In this document: positions 53,711 through 61,562 of the stretch, one piece after another
How positions within the stretch are numbered: position 1 is the stretch's first letter
Layout: every line of letters begins with the position of its first letter
Assembly (NCBI RefSeq): GCF_001421355.1
Contig: NZ_LMKC01000006.1
Span: 1-64,000, forward strand
Length of the DNA: 64,000 bases
Source of the DNA: Sphingomonas sp. Leaf9
GTDB taxonomy: Bacteria > Pseudomonadota > Alphaproteobacteria > Sphingomonadales > Sphingomonadaceae
Direction: 5' to 3'
Notes under the pieces: model-generated
The model's input: only the letters and a program-made list of their open reading frames with translations
What the model was told of the DNA's origin: nothing
Databases searched by the model: none
Made by a program: the position numbers and the translations under genes

Positions 53711-53989
53711 ATGCTTTACACTCCCGTCGAACTTGCCACCGCGCTGGGCGACCGCATCCGCGCCCGGCGCAAGGCGATGGGCATGACCCAGGCTGACAGC
53801 GCAAGCCGTGCCGGCGTGTCCTATCGCACCTGGCGGCGGATGGAGGGGGAGGGGAAGGCGTCGATCGACGATCTGGTACGCGCGGCGATCGCGCTGCGGT
53901 GCGAGGATGCGCTGGACGCGCTGTTCCCGCCGCCCGCCGCCGTCAGCATGGACGCGCTGCTGAGCGACCAGCGAAAGGTGAGGCGGTGA
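53711..53989 (+). CDS. hipB: HipB-like XRE antitoxin
   Basis: 92 residues. XRE-type helix-turn-helix at residues ~10-70: GDRIRARRKAMGMTQADSAS, then AGVSYRTWRRMEGEGKASID and LVRAAIALRCEDAL. The C-terminal tail (MDALLSDQRKVRR) would contact the toxin. The stop overlaps the hipA-like start as GTGA. It should repress its own promoter through the boxes just upstream. Only AAGG close to the ATG serves as a ribosome-binding site, so the leader is extremely short. Confidence 0.82.
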   Translation: MLYTPVELATALGDRIRARRKAMGMTQADSASRAGVSYRTWRRMEGEGKASIDDLVRAAIALRCEDALDALFPPPAAVSMDALLSDQRKVRR

Positions 53990-55230
53990 GGCTCGCCCCC
54001 GGACAGCCGCTGCATGTCGCGCTGCATGGGGAGGCACCGGCGGCGCGGGTCGCGATGGCGGGTGGCCTTGCCCAGCTCGAATGGACCGCGCCGGCGATCG
54101 CCGATGGGCGGCGGCTGTCGCCGCTCCACTATCCGCCCGAACCGGGGTTGCAGGCGGCACGGACGCGCGCGTTCGACGGGCTGCACGGGTTCCTGGCCGA
54201 CAGCCTGCCCGAAGGCTGGGGCGCGCTGCTGATGCGGCGGCGGCTTGCCGCGCTGGGCGTCGATATGGGGCGGCTGTCGGCGCTCGACCGGCTCGCGCTG
54301 GTCGGCGATCATGGGCGCGGGCGCCTGACCTTTGCCCCGGCGACGACACCGGTGGCGGAGGCGGAGACGATCGACCTCGATGCGCTGGCGGCGGAGTCGC
54401 AGGCGATTTTGCGCGGGGAGGGCGGGGCGCTGGGCGACCTGCTCGCCGATCTGGGCGGCGCATCGGGCGGCGCGCGGCCGAAGGTGCATGTCGGCTTTGG
54501 CCCCGATGGCGCGATCAGCATCGGCGACGGCGAATTGCCGCCGGGCCATGCTGCGTGGATCGTGAAGTTCCGCGCGCACGCCGATCCGGTTGATATCGGC
54601 CCGGTCGAGCAGGCCTATGCCATGATGGCGCGCGCCGCCGGGCTGACGATCGGCGAAACCCGGCTGATCGCGGCGCGCCACGGCCCGCCCTGGTTCGCGG
54701 CGCGGCGGTTCGACCGGCCGGGGGCGGGGGCGCGGGTCCACATGGTGTCGCTGGCCGGCGCGATCGAGGCGTCGCCGCAGGTCGCGGGCACGATCGATTA
54801 TGACATGTTCCTGCGCGCCACGCGGGCGATCACCCGGGACGAGGGGGATGTGGTCGCCGCCTTTACCCGGATGGTGTTCAACGTGCTGGCGGGCAATCGC
54901 GACGACCATGGGCGGCAGCATGCGTATCTGATGGACGAGGCCGGCGACTGGCACCTCGCCCCCGCCTACGACCTGACCTTTTCCGACGGGCCGGGCGGCC
55001 AGCACGACCTGGCGGTGGCGGGGGAGGGGGCGATGCCTACGCGGGGCCATGTCGATCGGATCGCGGCGGTGCACGGCATCGCGCCGAAACGGGTCGCGGC
55101 CATCGTCGAACAGGTGGCCGATGCGGTCGCGGGATGGCGCGACGCCGCGCGCGACGCCGGGGTCGGCCGCGACACGACCGCGCTGGTCACCGCGAGGCTG
55201 GCGACGATCCGCGCTGGCTTTGCCGGGTAG
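53986..55230 (+). CDS. hipA: HipA-like serine/threonine kinase toxin
   Basis: 414 residues from GTG 53986. N-terminal HipA domain with LHGFLADSLPEGWGALLMRR; catalytic part with GGASGGARPKVHVG (phosphate loop), AAWIVKFRA (lysine), VEQAYAMMARAAGLTIGETR, catalytic loop VLAGNRDDHGRQHAYLMD and metal-site LAPAYDLTFSDG. HipA toxins phosphorylate glutamyl-tRNA synthetase or related targets and cause dormancy. All key residues appear intact. A toxin-antitoxin pair near a replicon core would also stabilise the replicon. Confidence 0.87.
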   Translation: MRLAPGQPLHVALHGEAPAARVAMAGGLAQLEWTAPAIADGRRLSPLHYPPEPGLQAARTRAFDGLHGFLADSLPEGWGALLMRRRLAALGVDMGRLSALDRLALVGDHGRGRLTFAPATTPVAEAETIDLDALAAESQAILRGEGGALGDLLADLGGASGGARPKVHVGFGPDGAISIGDGELPPGHAAWIVKFRAHADPVDIGPVEQAYAMMARAAGLTIGETRLIAARHGPPWFAARRFDRPGAGARVHMVSLAGAIEASPQVAGTIDYDMFLRATRAITRDEGDVVAAFTRMVFNVLAGNRDDHGRQHAYLMDEAGDWHLAPAYDLTFSDGPGGQHDLAVAGEGAMPTRGHVDRIAAVHGIAPKRVAAIVEQVADAVAGWRDAARDAGVGRDTTALVTARLATIRAGFAG

Positions 55231-55272
55231 CGCGGGGTGACGCCGGGGGGCGGGGGTCGTAAGGGTGCCGGC

Positions 55273-56598
55273 ATGGCTGGCCTTTCCCCCCGACCCGGCG
55301 TGCTGCGCCGCTGGACGCCCGCGCGGTGGCGCGCCTTGTTGCGGGCACGGGGGCCGCGATCGGTGCAGTTCCGCACCCGCACCGCGATCCTGGCCGGGGC
55401 GATCCTGATCGGCATCGTCGCGACGCTGTTCGCGATCGCCTCCGACTGGGCGGGCGAGCTGTTCGGGCAATATGCCCGGCGCGCGCAATGGTGGCCGCTG
55501 CTGACCACGCCGCTCACCTTCATGCTGCTGGTCGCGCTCACCCGGCGGCATGCCCCGCTGGCACGCGGATCGGGCATTCCGCAGGTGATCGCCGCGCAGG
55601 CCGATCCGGGCCGCGCGACTGCCACGCTGATCTCGGTACGCACCGTCGTTGCCAAGGCGGCGTTGACGATCGGCGCGGTGCTGGGCGGCGCATCGGTCGG
55701 GCGCGAGGGGCCGACCGTGCAGCTGGCGGCGGCGGTAATGGGGGTGACCCACCGCGTGCTGCGCGTGCCGCTGCGGGGCGGGGTGCTGATCGCCGGTGGC
55801 GCGGCGGGGGTGGCGGCGGCGTTCAACACGCCGCTTGCCGGATTGCTGTTCGCGATCGAGGAACTGGCCTCGGCCTATGAACAGCGCGTCACGCTGCTGG
55901 TGCTGGCGGCGATCGTGATCGCGGGCATGGTCGCGCAGTCGGTGCAGGGCGACTATCTCTATTTCGGGGCGATCGGCGCGCATATGTCGCTGGGCGCCGC
56001 GTTGATGGTCGTGCCGGTTGCGGGCGTGCTGGGCGGCGTGTCGGGCGGGCTGTTCTCGCGCATTCTGCTGGGCGTCGCGACCGGGGGCAACCGGGTGAGC
56101 CGCTGGGCGCGCACGTTCCCCGTGCGGTTCGCCGGCGTGTGCGGCGGCGTGGTCGCGCTGCTGGGCGTTGCGACCGGGCTGACCTGGGGCACGGGCTATT
56201 CGGCGGCGCGGGCGATGATCGTCGGCGTCGACGCGCCGCTGTGGTTCGGGCCGGCCAAGCTCGCCGCGACCGCCGCGACGGCGATCGCCGGGCTGCCCGG
56301 CGGAATCTTCGCCCCGTCGCTGGCGGTCGGCGCGGGCGTCGGCAATCTGCTGCGCGAGGTGTTTCCGGGCGAACCGGCGAGCGCGGTCGTGATCCTCGGC
56401 ATGGTCGCCTATTTCGTCGGTGTCGTCCGCGCGCCGCTGACCGCCGTCATCATCCTGACCGAAACGACCGGCAGCCGGGGGCTGATGCTGCCGATGTTCG
56501 CCACCGCCTTCATCGCCGATTTCGCCAGCCAGTGGGTGTGTCGGGAAAAGCTGTACCATGGGCTGGCGCAAGGGTTTGCCCTGCCACCGCCAAAGTAA
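55273..56598 (+). CDS. ClC-family chloride channel/transporter
   Basis: 441 residues. Ion-path motifs: GSGIPQVIAAQA, GREGPTVQLAAAV with the gating glutamate, and GGIFAPSLAVGAG. The internal glutamate of proton-coupled members is present in LLFAIEELASAYEQR, so it is more likely a Cl-/H+ exchanger than a passive channel. No CBS domains. ATG 55273 has AAGGG upstream; GTG 55237 is an alternative. Its 3' end overlaps the convergent PhnD-like gene by 89 bp. Confidence 0.9.
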   Translation: MAGLSPRPGVLRRWTPARWRALLRARGPRSVQFRTRTAILAGAILIGIVATLFAIASDWAGELFGQYARRAQWWPLLTTPLTFMLLVALTRRHAPLARGSGIPQVIAAQADPGRATATLISVRTVVAKAALTIGAVLGGASVGREGPTVQLAAAVMGVTHRVLRVPLRGGVLIAGGAAGVAAAFNTPLAGLLFAIEELASAYEQRVTLLVLAAIVIAGMVAQSVQGDYLYFGAIGAHMSLGAALMVVPVAGVLGGVSGGLFSRILLGVATGGNRVSRWARTFPVRFAGVCGGVVALLGVATGLTWGTGYSAARAMIVGVDAPLWFGPAKLAATAATAIAGLPGGIFAPSLAVGAGVGNLLREVFPGEPASAVVILGMVAYFVGVVRAPLTAVIILTETTGSRGLMLPMFATAFIADFASQWVCREKLYHGLAQGFALPPPK

Positions 56599-57367
56599 CC
56601 GCGCGCGCCTCCTGCGCGGCGATGCGCTGGGCCAAGTCGGCGACGGGTGGGACGATACCGGTCAGGAACAGCGCGGCGCGCGCCTCCGCCAGATCGGGAT
56701 CGGCCATCGCCTGCGCCAGCACGGTGGCGAGCAGCGTCGCGACCGCATCCGGCGCGGCGGTGACGAAGGCGGGGGTGGCCGCCGGCCCGGTCATGTCGAG
56801 GATGCGCAGCCGCGCGGCGTCGGCGGGATCGTGGCGGGCGATCGCGGCAAAGGTCACTTCGTCGATCGCGGCGACATCCGCCTCGCCCACCCCCACCGCG
56901 CGCACGCTGGCGGCATGGGCACCGGTTTCGATCACCGCGCCGAAGAAGGCGTCGCCTCGGCTAAGCGGTGCGATCCGGTCGCGCAGCAGCGCCATGCCGG
57001 TGTTCGACCCCGGATCGTTGATCGCCGCCACCCGGCCGGACAGGTCGGACAGGATGCGCGCCGGATCGTCGCGGCGCACCACGATCAGGCTGCGATGCTC
57101 GCCCGCACGCTCGGTGCCGGCATAGACCGGATGGGCGAGCAGGCGCAGGCCGGGATGCTCGCGCGCCCACGGCCGGGTACAGATCATGCCAAGCAACAGC
57201 CCCGGATGCGACCAGATCGCATGCGTCGACTCCCCGCGCGTCAGCCGTTCGGGCACGCCGGGCAATCCATGGTCGCGCAGCCGGTCGCGGATGCCCGCCC
57301 ATAGCCGGTCGTTGGCGTCGTGTTGCGCCGGATGGTCGTACATCCCCAGCCACGCGACATTATCCAT
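56510..57367 (-). CDS. PhnD-like periplasmic-binding-fold protein
   Basis: 285 residues from ATG 57367. The fold of phosphate/phosphonate-type binding proteins is seen in MDNVAWLGMYDHPAQHDAND, HPVYAGTERAGEHRSLIVVR, VAAINDPGSNTGMALLRDRI and AVGVGEADVAAIDEVTFAAI. No signal peptide, so it may be cytosolic and not a transport protein. The gene starts inside the end of the desaturase gene (8-nt overlap), and no transporter genes follow. It ends 89 bp inside the convergent ClC gene. Ligand unknown. Confidence 0.72.
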   Translation of the reverse strand: MDNVAWLGMYDHPAQHDANDRLWAGIRDRLRDHGLPGVPERLTRGESTHAIWSHPGLLLGMICTRPWAREHPGLRLLAHPVYAGTERAGEHRSLIVVRRDDPARILSDLSGRVAAINDPGSNTGMALLRDRIAPLSRGDAFFGAVIETGAHAASVRAVGVGEADVAAIDEVTFAAIARHDPADAARLRILDMTGPAATPAFVTAAPDAVATLLATVLAQAMADPDLAEARAALFLTGIVPPVADLAQRIAAQEARAVTLAVAGQTLAPAHGTAFPDTPTGWRNRR

Positions 57368-58238
57368 GGGCGCGGTCCCGCAGCGCGGGGTGGCGCACCG
57401 CATCGTGCGGGGTGATCGCGAACCGGCGCAGCACCTCGCGATAGCCGCGATAGCGCGGTTCGGGCCGCTCGGCACGGGCGCGCTCGATCGTCGGCAGGCG
57501 ATACCATGGCGCGGCGGGCACGGCATGGTGCGCGGCGTGCAGGTTGTTGTTGAGGAACAGCAGCGCCAGCGGCCCGCGCGACGCGACCGTGGCGGCGCGC
57601 GACGGGCCGGGGGCGTCGGCGCGGTGTTCGGCAAAACCACGCAGCAGCGACGCCGCCTGTCCCGGCAGCACGAAGCACAGCAGATAGGTCCCGACCGGCA
57701 GCGCGACGAGGTGCAGCCAGCCAAGCACCAGCGCGACGCCGATCAAGTGCGGCCCCCATTCGCGCGCGACCCCGGCGGGATCGCTGCGCAGCCGCCGCGC
57801 CTCACCCGCCAGGAACAGCGCGATGGCGGCGACGGGCCCGACCAGCAACTGCCCGACCAGCGTCGCGCGCCACCGCGCGACGACCGCGACGATCCCGCCA
57901 CCGTCCGCGACATAGCGCGATTCGGGATCGTGGCCGGGATGGGTCGGGTGCGGCGATCGGTGATGCGCCTCGTGCGTCCGGCGATACGCGCCGTAGGGCA
58001 GCCACAACGACAGCGGCACGCCGCCGATCAGGTCGTTGACCCTGCGCCAGCGCGTCGGATGGCCGTGGATCGTCTCATGCTGCAACGACCCGTGCCACGC
58101 GACGAACCACCCGCCTAGCAACGCCAGCACCGGCCAGGGCAGCACGGCATGGGCGGCTGTCACCGCCAGCCACCCGCCATGGATCGCCACCGCCAGCACC
58201 ACGGTCGGCCATTCGATCGATCGGACCTGCTTCGTCAT
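57360..58238 (-). CDS. Membrane fatty acid desaturase-like protein
   Basis: 292 residues with four to five membrane segments. The three histidine boxes of the di-iron desaturases are present: HGSLQHETIHGH, RTHEAHHRSPH and NNLHAAHHAVPAAPW. The substrate cannot be read from sequence. ATG 58238 starts a two-gene operon with the PhnD-like gene, which it overlaps. It is divergent from the NatA-like gene by 134 bp. Confidence 0.88.
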   Translation of the reverse strand: MTKQVRSIEWPTVVLAVAIHGGWLAVTAAHAVLPWPVLALLGGWFVAWHGSLQHETIHGHPTRWRRVNDLIGGVPLSLWLPYGAYRRTHEAHHRSPHPTHPGHDPESRYVADGGGIVAVVARWRATLVGQLLVGPVAAIALFLAGEARRLRSDPAGVAREWGPHLIGVALVLGWLHLVALPVGTYLLCFVLPGQAASLLRGFAEHRADAPGPSRAATVASRGPLALLFLNNNLHAAHHAVPAAPWYRLPTIERARAERPEPRYRGYREVLRRFAITPHDAVRHPALRDRAHG

Positions 58239-58372
58239 ATTCCCATCGTATCAGTATGATTATCGCGATGGCAAGGGCCGGGGCGATGGGCATGATGGAC
58301 ACGACCCGCGTTTCCCTCTTGTGGGCGTATCGATAAACGGCAATGATGATGCCCTTGATGGGGGGATCATCG

Positions 58373-59293
58373 ATGCAGCATGCCCTGCGCCTCGACGGCG
58401 TGGTGAAACGGTTCGGCGCCATGACGGCGGTCGACCATCTGAGCTTTGCCGTCGCGCCGGGCGAGGTGTTCGGCTTTCTCGGCGGCAATGGCGCGGGCAA
58501 GACGACGTCGCTGCGCATGGTGCTCGACATCATCCGCCCCGATGCCGGGCACATCGAGGTGCTGGGCAAGCCACCGGGCCGCGAATCAAGCGGGCTGCTG
58601 GGCTTTCTGCCCGAGGAACGCGGGCTGTACCGGTCGATGACCGCGCTGGAGACGGTCGTCTATTTCGGGCGGCTGAAGGGGATGACCGCCGCCGATGCCC
58701 GTGCACGCGGCCGCGCGCTGCTCGACCGGTTCGGGCTTGGCGCAAACCTGAAGACCGGGGTCGACAAATTGTCAAAGGGCATGGCGCAGAAGGTGCAGCT
58801 GGCCACCGCCGTCATCAATGCGCCCCGCCTGCTGATCCTCGACGAACCCTTTTCCGGGCTCGATCCGGTCAACCAGGGGCTGCTGGAGGACGAGATCCGC
58901 AACGCGGCAAAGGGCGGGGCGGCGGTCGTGTTTTCGACCCATGTGATGCAACATGCCGAACGGCTGTGCGACCGGCTGCTGCTGCTGGCGAAGGGTGCCA
59001 AGAAGTTCGAAGGCACGCAGGACGAGGCGCGCGCGACGCTGCCCGCGCGGCTCGACGTGGTGGCGCGCCAGTCGCCCGCGACCCTACAGGGCGTGGCGTC
59101 GGTGCGGGACAAGGGCGATGCCGGCGATGGCTGGACGCTGTGGGAAGTGGCGCTGGCACCGGGGCACCACCCCGCCGACCTGCTGCAATTCTGCACGACC
59201 ACCGGCGTGCCGCTGCGCCGGTTCGAACAGCATCGGCCCGGCCTGCACGATGTCTTCCTCCATATCGTCGGACAGGCGGAGCCACGCGCATGA
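58373..59293 (+). CDS. ABC exporter ATPase, NatA-like
   Basis: 306 residues. Walker A GFLGGNGAGKTTSLRMVL, signature LSKGMAQKVQLATAVINAPR, Walker B LLILDEPFSGLDP and H-loop VFSTHVMQHAERLCDRLL. The C-terminal extension (GLHDVFLHIVGQAEP) is usual for NatA-like sodium/antibiotic exporters. ATG 58373 follows GGGGGG; ATG codons from 58343 are possible but poorer. The stop overlaps the permease start (ATGA). Confidence 0.9.
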   Translation: MQHALRLDGVVKRFGAMTAVDHLSFAVAPGEVFGFLGGNGAGKTTSLRMVLDIIRPDAGHIEVLGKPPGRESSGLLGFLPEERGLYRSMTALETVVYFGRLKGMTAADARARGRALLDRFGLGANLKTGVDKLSKGMAQKVQLATAVINAPRLLILDEPFSGLDPVNQGLLEDEIRNAAKGGAAVVFSTHVMQHAERLCDRLLLLAKGAKKFEGTQDEARATLPARLDVVARQSPATLQGVASVRDKGDAGDGWTLWEVALAPGHHPADLLQFCTTTGVPLRRFEQHRPGLHDVFLHIVGQAEPRA

Positions 59294-60777
59294 TGAACCA
59301 TATCCTGCTGGTCGCCGCGCGGGAGTTTCGGCAGATCGCCGCCACGCGCAGCTTCTGGGTCACGCTGCTGATCCTGCCGCTGGCGTTTGCGATCGGGCCG
59401 GTCGCGTCGCGCTTCCTCGACAATTCGGACACGCAGCGCGTGATGCTGATCGACCGCAGCGGCGGCACGACGGCGCAGGCGATTGCGGCGCGCATCGACC
59501 TCGACGAACAACGCCGCGTGCTGACCCAGTTTTCGCGCTATGTCGAAAGCAACCGGTTGGAGGGCGTCGATCCCGCCGCTCCCTGGGCACGGCACGATCG
59601 CTGGTACAGCGACGCCGATGTCGCGGCCTTCACCGCCGCCGGCGGGGTGAACGCCGCGCTGGCAAAGGTCCGGGCAAGGGGGGGCGAGGTGCCCGACTTC
59701 GACGCGCCCGATCCGCTCTATGCCATCGTGCCCGCGCCCGCCCCGGTTGCCGCCGCCCCGCCCGAACGGATCGGCACCGCGCTCGAAGGGCTGCTGCGCC
59801 CGGCCGAGGGCAGCAAGGCGAAACCGCTCGACTATGCGATCTACATCCCCGCCGATTTCGGCCGCTCGCCCGAGGTAAAGTTGTGGGCCAACGGCGCGCC
59901 CGCCAGCGGCTTCGTAACCATGGTGCAGGGGCTGCTCGCGCAGGAACTGAAGGTCCGGTATCTGCAGGCGAACGGTGTCGCCGCGCCGGTCGCCGCCGCC
60001 TCCACCCGGATCGCGCCTGCCATCGCCATCGTCGTGCCGCCACGCGGCAGCGGGCGCGAACGCGTGCTGATCCGTTCGATCCTGCCGCTCGCCTGCGCCT
60101 ATATCCTGCTCATGTCGCTGATCCTGTCGGGCAGCTGGATGTTGCAGGGATCGGTCGAGGAACGCGGCAACAAGCTGATCGAAACCGTACTCGCCTGCGT
60201 CAGCCCCAACGAACTGATGTACGGCAAGCTGGTCGGCACGGTCGGCATCGGGCTGTCGATGGTCGCGACGTGGGCGGTATGCGGGCTGGTCGCCGCCTTC
60301 GCCACGCAGGGCGCGATCGCCGAGATGATCCGCCCCGCGCTGGAACCGGTATCGTCGTTCGGCGCGATCGCGACGATCCTGTATTTCTTCGTCGCGGGCT
60401 ATATCCTCGTCGCGATGATCTTCCTGACGATCGGGGCGATGTCGGATTCGATGCGCGATGCGCAGGGGTATCTGACCCCGGTGCTGATGGTCATCATGAT
60501 CCCGGTCACGATCCTGGTACAGGCGGTGCTGCGCGGCGCGACCGGCCCGGCGGTGGAGGTGCTGACCTGGGTCCCGATCTGGACGCCGTTTGCGGTGCTG
60601 GCGCGGCTCGGCACCGGCATGCCGCTGTGGCAGGTATGGGCGGCAGGCGCGCTGACCGCGGCGTTCATCGTGGTCGAGGTGATCCTGCTCGGCCGCATCT
60701 TCCGCGCCAGCCTGCTGGCGGGCGGTGGCCGGCCGCAGCTCGGCGCGCTGATCGGGCTGATGCGGCGGCCGGGCTGA
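59290..60777 (+). CDS. ABC-2 exporter permease, NatB-like
   Basis: 495 residues. An N-terminal membrane helix (FWVTLLILPLAFAIGPVASR) is followed by a ~230-residue extracytoplasmic domain, then five or six membrane helices (LPLACAYILLMSLILSGSW; VGTVGIGLSMVATWAVCGLV; FGAIATILYFFVAGYILVAM). NKLIETVLACVSPNELMYGK is the conserved ABC-2 segment that contacts the ATPase. Works with the upstream NatA-like ATPase; the exported substrate (sodium, lipid or drug) is unknown. Confidence 0.87.
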   Translation: MMNHILLVAAREFRQIAATRSFWVTLLILPLAFAIGPVASRFLDNSDTQRVMLIDRSGGTTAQAIAARIDLDEQRRVLTQFSRYVESNRLEGVDPAAPWARHDRWYSDADVAAFTAAGGVNAALAKVRARGGEVPDFDAPDPLYAIVPAPAPVAAAPPERIGTALEGLLRPAEGSKAKPLDYAIYIPADFGRSPEVKLWANGAPASGFVTMVQGLLAQELKVRYLQANGVAAPVAAASTRIAPAIAIVVPPRGSGRERVLIRSILPLACAYILLMSLILSGSWMLQGSVEERGNKLIETVLACVSPNELMYGKLVGTVGIGLSMVATWAVCGLVAAFATQGAIAEMIRPALEPVSSFGAIATILYFFVAGYILVAMIFLTIGAMSDSMRDAQGYLTPVLMVIMIPVTILVQAVLRGATGPAVEVLTWVPIWTPFAVLARLGTGMPLWQVWAAGALTAAFIVVEVILLGRIFRASLLAGGGRPQLGALIGLMRRPG

Positions 60778-60780
60778 GGG

Positions 60781-61524
60781 TCAGGCGCTGATCGCCGCGC
60801 GGTCGCGCCACGGGTCGAAATAGGGGTGCGCCAGCACGCGGCGTGCATTGCGTTCGCCGATCGCGGTGTCGTTGACCAACCGGCTGCCCGCGACGGTGCG
60901 GTAACAGGCGACGCACGTCTCCAACCGGACGAAGCGCGCGCCGGCCGCCGCTGCGCGGGTGTAGAAGTCCCAGTCGTTGCAATTGTGGAAGCTGGGATCG
61001 AACCCCTGCACCCGTTCGACCATCTGGCGGCGGACCACCGACCAGCTCGGCCCGATCACCCCGCCGCTCATCAGCCCGGCACCGATGCAGCCGCCATCCC
61101 ATCCACATTCGGGCGCACCCGGGGCAGCGTCCCCCTCGATCCGCGCGAAATGGCCGACGACGATATCGTGGCCGGCGGTGGCACTCGGCGCCAGCAATGC
61201 CCGCGCCGCACCTGGCAGCCACACGTCATCGCTGTCGAGGAAGGCGACCCATTCGGCGGTCGCCAGCGCCACGCCGCTGTTGCGCGCCTGCGATGCGCCA
61301 ACGTTGCGCGGCAGGATCACCGCCTCCACCCGGTCGTGCGCCGCGGCTAGGGCGCGGATCACCGTCGCGCTCGCGTCGCTCGACCCGTCATCGACCACGA
61401 TCACCCGGCACGGCGCATGGTCCTGCGCCAGCACGCTGTCGATCGCATCGGCGACGACATGCGCGCGGTTGTGACAGGGGATCACGACGTCATACGACGC
61501 GAGGCGGGGCGGAACATGCTGCAT
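60781..61524 (-). CDS. GT2-family glycosyltransferase
   Basis: 247 residues. GT-A fold: DVVIPCHNRAHVVADAIDSV, VIVVDDGSSDASATV with the nucleotide-binding Asp, NVGASQARNSGVA, and metal-binding FLDSDDVWLPG. The later acidic motif (CNDWDFYTRAAAAG) is the usual catalytic base region. ATG 61524 has AAGGGG upstream. It converges on the permease gene with a 3-nt gap. The acceptor is unknown; there are no other glycan genes nearby. Confidence 0.88.
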   Translation of the reverse strand: MQHVPPRLASYDVVIPCHNRAHVVADAIDSVLAQDHAPCRVIVVDDGSSDASATVIRALAAAHDRVEAVILPRNVGASQARNSGVALATAEWVAFLDSDDVWLPGAARALLAPSATAGHDIVVGHFARIEGDAAPGAPECGWDGGCIGAGLMSGGVIGPSWSVVRRQMVERVQGFDPSFHNCNDWDFYTRAAAAGARFVRLETCVACYRTVAGSRLVNDTAIGERNARRVLAHPYFDPWRDRAAISA

Positions 61525-61562
61525 GTCCGCCCCTTGGCCCCAAGCGCGCCGTCGATCAAGGG

